Positions 57,197 through 64,000 of a stretch of 64,000 nt of DNA are shown here, one piece after another. Origin of the DNA: Guadua angustifolia (Eukaryota > Streptophyta > Magnoliopsida > Poales > Poaceae); assembly GCA_036346375.1 (NCBI GenBank), contig CM070508.1, forward strand, positions 18,537,852 through 18,601,851. Reading direction: 5' to 3'. Position numbers and translations under genes: made by a program. How positions within the stretch are numbered: the first letter of the stretch is position 1; every line of letters starts with the position of its first letter. The notes beneath the pieces were generated by a model, which worked only from the letters and a program-made list of their open reading frames with translations, ran no database searches and had not been told where the DNA came from.

Positions 57197-57691
57197 AAAA
57201 ATGGAGGACGGTGATGAAGAATTTAGAGAAAGGCGGCACTAGGCCCGCCAGTAGTCCCCACGCGAAGACGACGATCTCCCCGGGTTGGCTTCACGGTGCG
57301 AGGGTTCCATGGCGAAGGTGGAGGGAACCCTCGGGCGTGATCTTGGAAAGCTTCGCCACCCTCTCCCTGTCAACTGAAGAAGATGGAAAGGGTTGCGCCA
57401 CTGGAGCAAGAACAAGGTCTCTGGACAAGGAAGTTGAAAGGGCAAAGGACAAAGTGCGCAGGAATCAGAAAGAGCGTGAACCGATGGTCATGGGTGCGCG
57501 TATATATAGGCCCCTCCCACGGACGGTTCGCGAACAGGCACGATGTTTCGGGTCCCGAGAAAAATCGACGAGAGTGGGGAGGACCGAGACAGTTGCGTGC
57601 TCAGAAGTGGTGGGTCCATCCAGGAACGCACTGTCATTAAATGAGGCCAAAAAGAAACTGGCGCGTGTTCCAGGACGGACCCGAGGGCTAC

Positions 57692-58789
57692 TGTCGGCGT
57701 ACTTTACGCCAGGGTACCCTCTCTGTCATAGATAAGTAAGACCACGTGGCGGCTCGGGCGGCGGTGGGCGATCAGCCCCACTCACCGGCGGCGGCTCACG
57801 TGGCGCCGGGCGTAGGCGGGCGATCCAGCCCCACTCACGGGCGAAGCGGTCCACGTGGCGGCTGGTGAGTGGCGGGCGAATCAGCCCTCTCGCCGGGCGC
57901 CGCGCCACGGTCGGCTCGGGAGCAAAGCGGCGACAGGCCCCTCTCGCCGGGCGCCGCCCATGCGTGGCGGCTGGGTGAGCAGGCGGGCGATTAGGCCCTC
58001 TCGCTGGGTGCCGGCTGGCGGAAAAGGGTGATCGGGCCCTCTCGCCGGGCGAAGCGGCCCACGTGGTGGCGCAGCGCGAATCAGCCCCTCGCCGGGCGCC
58101 GCCCACGTGGCGGCTCGGTGTGCGGTGAGCGTCAGTCCTATTCGCCAGGCCACGCGGACGACAAAAAGAATGAGAAGGAGGCTTCGCATCGAAGTCTCCT
58201 TCCCCTGACACGTTGTGTCAGAGACATTGATTGCGAAGAATCCTGCTGTCGACACGACGACGGCCCATCCCTCTGACGCCTCACACCTAACTCGTCGCAG
58301 GAATGTCATATTCCGGGCGGACCGGGCGAAGCCATAAAGCGACATGAAATGAGGCTTGAGGGACAAGACTACAAAGATGGGTGTAATAAATGAATCATAG
58401 ATCAGTATGATGTCACCTTCCCACCTGTCCGAGCCAGCCCAGTCTATATAAGGGAGCTTTGGTGCATGGAGGTGGGAAGGGCGAAAAAGAGAAAACTGAG
58501 CCCTAGAAGGATCCGAGCCCGGAACAAAAAAGAGGAGGAACTGAAAAAGTATTGCAACCCGCTCAATATTTCATCAACAAAGATCTAGCAGGACGTAAGG
58601 CTATCACCCACACTGGGGGCCCGAATCTGGGTACATCGGTGTGTTCTTTGATCTGTTGATCCTGGGACCCCTCGCGCGAGAGCCATTAGGGTGTCCGACC
58701 GCGAAGACGCCATCTACCGAACCTTAATTTCCGTTCTGGGAGACACCCCGTCCGTTCATAGGGTCGTGTCCGGCGAAAATACGCCGACA
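57692..58789 (+). mobile_element. 3' LTR of a Tat-lineage gypsy element
   Basis: Runs from TGTCGGCGTACTTTACGCC to GGCGAAAATACGCCGACA, ends that are inverted repeats. The GGACCCGAGGGCTAC immediately to its left fits the polypurine-tract context of this group. A TATA-like CTATATAAGGG lies near 58442. With the antisense ORF on its left this is the 3' end of a plus-strand element whose gag-pol is missing. A related fragment is at 39331-39834. Confidence 0.78.
57740..58160 (+). repeat. Degenerate tandem repeat with G-box motifs in the LTR
   Basis: About seven units of roughly 60 bp, with wording CCACGTGGCGGCT...GGGCGATCAGCCCC...TCGCCGGGCG. CACGTG cores lie at 57743, 57797, 57852, 58060 and 58104; most read CACGTGGC, which matches the plant G-box/ABRE type. 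Confidence 0.75.
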
Positions 58790-59953
58790 ATACTATTTCC
58801 TACAATTTCTATATTCAAATATCATGAAAACCCTATAGTAGAATTGTTTTTGAGAGACGCCCGATAATATAATTCAATTTTTTTCTTTTCGATTTTACAA
58901 AGCCTTATGCTACCTCAAATATCGCAAATAATCAGCATGATCTTGTAAAACACCCAACATCAGAAGCCCTTCGTTCCTTCCTTAATTATAACCCACCATC
59001 CAATAATGAAGATCACAGAAATCATTTTTTTCAACGCTCCACCCCGATATTCAGACCCTTCCCTCTCAACATATACCACACACCTCACCATCTTTTGGTC
59101 GTCACTTTCATGCTGCGTTCTCTCTCTAAAACAAATAGCAAACCAAGTCGCTACCTAGTGAGGAAGAGAGGAGGAAAGGAAAAGAGGATTCAGCAAGGCA
59201 GGATCTGAATAGGAGTAAGTCGTTAAGGAAGAAAAGCAGCTAGGAGTAGGAGAGGAGAAGGCATAGTAGTTGTGGCCGACTGTGAGTAGGAGGTGGCCGA
59301 GGCGAAGCGGGCGGCAGCGGCACGAGCAGAAAACTTCGTCCCACGAAAAGGGTGCGTACTTTGGCACTCAAAGCCGTATGTGTCTTCTGTGTCGGCGTCC
59401 GATCCTTTCCTTTATCTTCTTTCCCGTCCTCTTTCTCTCTTAGTTGTTTAAAACGCTCCTTCTTGTTTCCTAGATATATATTAACTAAGTCTAAGCTTTG
59501 TCTATTACTTGATCCCAAGAAGCAGAAATGTTTACACTAATCACGTTTTGTTCTAGTGATCATAACTTCATATATAGCACGTACCCGCAAGAACCTTGAA
59601 TTTTTCCACTTTTTCCAAGCATGAAAACGAAAAGAAAATAAAGATCATGGATAGCTTGCTGGAACAAATCGAGGAACAAAGAAACTCATTTTTTTTCTTG
59701 TTCCTTTTCAAGAAATGTACAGTTACTTTTTTTGGATGTATCCTTATTTTGTAGAGGGGACGAAGAATAATCTGCACTTTCTTAGAGTAGTTTCATGTCA
59801 TTTCGGCAGTGCTAGCTATTCAGATTTAGCAAGGATAAAAATTCGTGATTATTTCCTATCATTTCGTTTTGTTTCTATAATTTCTCGTACCAAACTTTCC
59901 AGAAGAGAAACCTCTCGTCTAGAATCTAGATCTTCTTCCAGAGAGATCGATCG
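58790..59953 (+). promoter_or_regulatory. Upstream region of the LOB-domain gene
   Basis: 1.16 kb between the LTR and the start codon. Polypurine and CT-rich stretches (59155-59330) look like a transcribed leader. A donor-like AAAAGGGTGCGT near 59350 and acceptor-like CAG sites just before the ATG would allow a leader intron, as seen in related genes, but this is only a guess. No clear TATA box was identified. Confidence 0.35.
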
Positions 59954-60970
59954 ATGGCCTCCTCGTCGGCGTCGTCGGTGCCGCTATCATCGGGCTCCGT
60001 GATCACCGTGGCCTCGTCGTCGGCGGTCGGCGCGAGCTCCGGGAGCACGGGCGGCACGGGCTCGCCGTGCGCGGCGTGCAAGTTCCTGCGGCGCAAGTGC
60101 CAGCCGGACTGCGTGTTCGCGCCCTACTTCCCGCCGGACAACCCGCAGAAGTTCGTGCACGTGCACCGCGTCTTCGGCGCCAGCAACGTCACCAAGCTGC
60201 TCAACGAGCTCCACCCCTACCAGCGGGAGGACGCCGTCAACTCGCTCGCCTACGAGGCCGACATGCGCCTCCGTGACCCCGTCTACGGCTGCGTCGGCGT
60301 CATCTCCGTCCTCCAGCACCAGCTCCGCCAGCTCCAGCAAGACCTCACCCGTGCCAGATACGAACTCTCAAAATACCAGGTCATACTCATACATACATAC
60401 ATACGTATACGTACGTACATACACACACCTTTCTTGTAGCTCAATGTAAATTTTGGTACCTGTCAAGGATAGTAAAAAGTCTCATATTCAAGACCTAGGC
60501 CCTATGTGGAGCATAGTATATGTTTGTAGCTGTGTGCTTAATGTGTTGCATATTGTGAGTTTTTGCGTGCTTTTGTTTCCTTGTAGGCGGCTGCCGCAGC
60601 TGCGGCGGCTTCTTCGTCCGTGGGGTCCAACGGGCCGCCATCCATTGCGGATTTCATCGGCAACACGGTGCCGAACTGCACGCAGAACATCATCAACATT
60701 AGCCACTCCACGATGGCGGCGATCGGCGTGGTTAGCGGCGGGACCGGGTTTGGGGATGACCAGTTCGCCGCCGTGCAGATGCTAGCCAGGAGCTACGAGG
60801 GGGAGAATAACGTGGCGAGGCTTGGCGTGAACGGAGGCGGCGGATACGACTTCGGGTACTCGTCGGCCATGGGTGCCGGGCCGGTGTCCGGCCTCGGGCT
60901 GCTCGGCGGTTGGCCGTTCTTGAAGCCCGGTACGGCCGGCGGGGACGAGCGGCCCACCGCCGCGCAGTAG
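59954..60970 (+). CDS. IG1-like: LOB-domain transcription factor, IG1/AS2 type, two exons
   Basis: Exon 1 is 59954-60379 and exon 2 is 60587-60970; the intron 60380-60586 has GT...TTGTAG borders and phase 0. The 269-aa product has a Ser/Ala/Gly-rich N-terminus, then the LOB domain. The C block is CAACKFLRRKCQPDC (Cys39, 42, 49, 53). The GAS block spans about residues 55-112 (FGASNVTKLLNEL, DPVYG). The leucine-zipper-like LX6LX3LX6L lies in ISVLQHQLRQLQQDL. The C-terminal half (PSIADFIGN, MLARSYEGE, a Gly-rich end) resembles grass INDETERMINATE GAMETOPHYTE1/AS2 proteins. These nuclear DNA-binding factors repress KNOX genes in leaf primordia and restrain embryo-sac divisions. All key residues are intact. 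It could be ig1 itself or its close paralogue. Confidence 0.93.
60380..60586 (+). other. Intron of the LOB-domain gene
   Basis: 207 bp with GTCATA donor and TTCCTTGTAG acceptor. It contains a CATA/CGTA microsatellite near 60390-60425. Its position after ELSKYQ matches the conserved intron of this class. Confidence 0.88.
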
Positions 60971-61302
60971 TGGAGGGCTGGATCCAACGATCTTTGGCAG
61001 GTTAGTCTTTCCTTAATTTGCACACATACATATTTGTTAGGTTTTCATCAATGTTTCTATGTCTGCATAGTATTTTGCTCTCATTATTTAAGGAACTGTC
61101 CATGATCTGCTAATTAGGTTGTCATTTCATACAGTAGTAAACAGTACTAGCAATTAGATGCAAAATGAATTCCTGATAAGGATACTAGCAAATATATCTA
61201 AAGTGGTTTAATTTGGTAATTTGGATTCATATATAGGTGCTGTGCAACTACGTACTGTTTGTAATGCACAATTAAGTTGGTAACTGTTGGTTTGCTAATT
61301 TA

Positions 61303-61751
61303 GGGGGTGTTTGGGAGAGCTCTGCTCCTCAATTTTCAGCTCCACTCCAAATTCGCGTAGCCAAACACCCAGCTCCACAGAACTCTGACTCCAGGAAAAA
61401 TACGAATCTAGAGAGCTGCTCCATGGTTTTTGTGGAGCTCCTCAAGGGGTACTCCAAGAAACACCTTTTCGTACCCACTCGTGAAGTTCCTAGGTAATTA
61501 CCCATCTTTACCACTGGTTACACACATGAGAAAGTTCCTAAGTAATTACTCACCTTTGCCACTGGTTCAACATCCATCTAAGGGCATAAATGGGTATCTA
61601 CACCAAAACCATCTATTCTTGAAGTTAGATCTAATTTGCAAGCCAAACACTTCGGCCCTTCCCTACTTCAACTCTACGGTGGAGCTACTCTATGGTGGAA
61701 CTGGTGGAGTGGAGCTGATTTTTTTAGAGTGGAGCTCTCCCAAACATGCCC
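61303..61751. mobile_element. Tourist-like MITE (449 bp) downstream of the LOB-domain gene
   Basis: Ends GGGGGTGTTTGGGAGAGCTC and, inverted, GGGCATGTTTGGGAGAGCTC, flanked by TTA (61300-61302 and 61752-61754). Subterminal GGAGCT repeats occur on both sides. Non-coding. Confidence 0.9.
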
Positions 61752-61754
61752 TTA

Positions 61755-63289
61755 GAGTCCCACTGTATATACAACTGATGCATACTTAAGCATGTACTTT
61801 TCATTCAAAACTGGTGCATATATACTTAAGCATTCCGTACAGTGAGCAAAACTTTTAGCAATGTGAGGATATGGAAACTCTACTTATCTAGAATTTAATT
61901 ATTTAAATTATCAAAACTACATATAGTAGTTTTTAATTATTGATCCATAGACATCGATCTCTTCTGTTCATGATCGTATTGGAACTTTGGAGGTCTACAG
62001 ATCATCTAGCTGCAAACAGTACTATGTCATGATTAACCGCAAGCCATGATAAATTAATCATGCGTAGTGTGAGCAGATGCCGGAGCATGCATGCTTGGGT
62101 CTACTGTAAAAACGCACTTCACCTGTGACAGTTTTTTTTTCTTTTTCAGTCTGTCGACTTTTGATTTTAGAAGGTTTGGAACTCGGGTAGAAACTTCGTG
62201 CTAAAAAATAATTTTGGAACCATGCATGCAAGAGTGAATATATTCAATTAGTGCCAGATGCCTTCGGAGTTTGGATACGAGCAGTTGATATTTCATGTCA
62301 TACATGCATGCAAATTATAATTTCCCCTAAAGTAGTCAAGACAACAAGCAAAAGATTGAAAAATTTTAAAAATTAAGAATATGACTATTAAGGTTTTGGT
62401 ATCTTTGTCAACAATCTGTTGCAAACCTACAGCTAGCTTATCATGGTCGATCGGCCTGTTGCTGGTCACAAAATTATTCTGTGCTATCGACGTCATAAAC
62501 TGTAGAAATCAATTTTATACTGGTAGCATCTCTATATATACAGTAGTCATATCAAAAATAAAAAGAGCACTATATTTTGTTTATTAATTAGTCTGCAGTG
62601 ACTACACAGTTTGCGAACAGTGTCACTTGATTAGTTTATCTTTGTTGGTTAGAATCATTATGCAAATTAAGGGGATGCAGAAAGTTTATGCTCAATTATT
62701 TTTGACCCTCAAATTGACGCAAGTTTGTGGCACTTGTGTCAATAACCCAGGTAAATGACTTGAGGACCCCACCAAGAGCTGAAGACTAAACTGGTGAAGT
62801 ATCTAAAGACCCTTAGCTAGGAGTGGCTTATGCTATTTACTCCATTTCGCGTGCAGAAAAAAATCAAGGGGTTGTTGATTAGTACTGCTTTGTTTAAATT
62901 GTTAATGTTATCTCTTTGGTTATCCATTCACAGAGTCGAACCATGCATAAATGTACCCTTAGCTGATGTGCTTTGCTAGCTGCCTAGCTTGTGATCTAGT
63001 GCTCCTTTCTTTTCCTTGACTCGATCCTCTATTACCATGACTCATTTAATTATATGGGGTTTTCAAATGTAATGGATAAAACATAAAACTGATAACTACT
63101 GTTGCTGGAATTTACCATGGTAAGAGCAATTAATTTTGTTAAGATCGTATCTTTGGTGAAGACAATTAGAAGTATATATATTTAATTATATGTTTGCCTC
63201 TTTCTTTTTTGAGGCGAAACATTTGCCGTTGACTTCTGACCTTGATAGATGACTTCTGTAGAAAGTTGAATCCAGAAGTAATGTATATC
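61755..63289. other. Intergenic, no gene recognised
   Basis: AT-rich sequence. No conserved frame, tandem array or paired termini were found. Confidence 0.45.
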
Positions 63290-64000
63290 AACTCCCTTAT
63301 AAGCGGGAGGATTCGCGAGCAGACAGGGGGGCCACGTGCCCCCCAAGCCAAATTTGCGAAATCAGCCCTCCGTTTCTTCGAAATTACGTATAGGTTCTTC
63401 TGAATTACAAATAGATCCTTCGCGATTTTTTGTGAGACAAAAATATATATTTTTTCTTCGTGTTTAGGTCCCTGACGCGGTATTTTAACTCCCTTATAAG
63501 CGGGAGGATTCGCGAGCAGACAGGGGGGCCACGTGCCCCCCAAGCCAAATTTGTGAAATCAGCCCTCCGTTTCTTCGAAATTACGTATAGGTCCTTCTGA
63601 ATTACAAATAGATCCTTCGCGATTTTTTGTGAGACAAAAATATATTTTTTTTCTTCGTGTTTAGGTCCCAGGCGCGGTATTTTACGGAAAAACCTTCCGT
63701 TAATTTCAAATCGCGAACAAGCCCTTTTCTAATTTTTCAGGGTAGCGAACAGGTCCAAAAAATTAACAAACAGGTCCTTGGTTTTTACGTTCAGTCCTTT
63801 TTCCGCTTTTTCGGGGAAAATGTTTTCGTCTAAAAAAACCGGAAAAAATGTTTTCGTCACAAAAAAACGGAAAAAATGTTTTCACGCAAAAACACAGATT
63901 CATCGAGAGTTTATAGCAATTTATGGATTTGCCAACGGTCATAACCATGGTTTTTTAAAAAATGTGGATTCGTCGAAAATTTATAGCGACCGTGGATTCG
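63290..64000 (-). repeat. Inverted relative of the 24985-27640 repeat, cut by the window edge
   Basis: The reverse complement matches 27040-27605 (phrases TTGTCTCAC, GCGAACAGGTCC, CGGAAAAAATGTTTTCG, GGTTATGACC). Its outer end is duplicated in tandem: 63290-63486 and 63487-63683 are almost identical, with a 197-bp period. Each carries a near-palindrome around GGGGGGCCACGTGCCCCCC. Confidence 0.75.

Noticed and set aside
57726..58366. 161-codon minus-strand frames
   Set aside because: Produced by the GC-rich tandem repeat in the LTR.
59987..60340. 117-codon minus-strand frame
   Set aside because: Antisense shadow of LOB exon 1.

Overview
The window is a stretch of a grass (Poaceae) nuclear chromosome. 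The evidence is the transposon families present (chromovirus and Tat-lineage gypsy elements, Ty1/copia, CACTA with TNP2, Mutator-like, hAT, many Tourist-like MITEs) and one intact host gene whose protein closely resembles grass INDETERMINATE GAMETOPHYTE1/ASYMMETRIC LEAVES2 LOB-domain factors. I cannot fix the species; a panicoid is plausible. There are no prokaryotic features. Almost everything except positions ~58.8-61.0 kb is transposon or repeat. Nearly all transposon genes are broken by stop codons, frameshifts or insertions, so most entries are relics. All alignments and counts are by eye.

Layout. 1-965: fossil copia pol. 1866-3303 and 30588-32411: two inverted copies of an AT-rich repeat with GAAATTTCGG-rich ends and internal units of about 180 bp. 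3550-5169: a three-level nest (hAT element inside a solo LTR inside a MITE). 6847-24186: a deeply invaded Mutator-like element that appears to be a Pack-MULE. It carries at least four exons of an unrecognised host gene. Those exons were later split by a Reina-like gypsy element (7190-12416), three Tourist MITEs and a fourth MITE nested in one of them (12791-14698), a second MULE (14869-17476, itself nested), another MITE (17508-17741) and a copia element (18527-23884). Removing the insertions and one copy of each target duplication restores one reading frame across nearly all exons; the exception is one in-frame TAA at 12788-12790.

24985-27640: a mosaic tandem array of 121-bp and ~62-bp units, with an inverted relative at the right end of the window (63290-64000). 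28381-28732: MITE. 33533-35639: non-autonomous CACTA. 38065-38747: hAT relic. 39241-40762: second non-autonomous CACTA with a Tat-family LTR fragment inside. 43400-55158: an 11.8-kb CACTA element encoding, on the minus strand, a TNP2 transposase (49781-54134, split by a hAT insertion) and a second protein ending in a Ulp1-like cysteine protease domain (44640-47463). This element also holds two large inverted repeats and an internal copy of CACTA-terminal-like motifs, which suggests a composite origin.

55561-58789: the 3' end of a Tat-lineage gypsy element, with an antisense extra ORF and a 1.1-kb LTR carrying a G-box-rich tandem repeat. 1.16 kb downstream is the only gene that looks functional: the two-exon LOB-domain gene at 59954-60970 (269 aa). 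A 449-bp MITE lies 330 bp beyond its stop codon.
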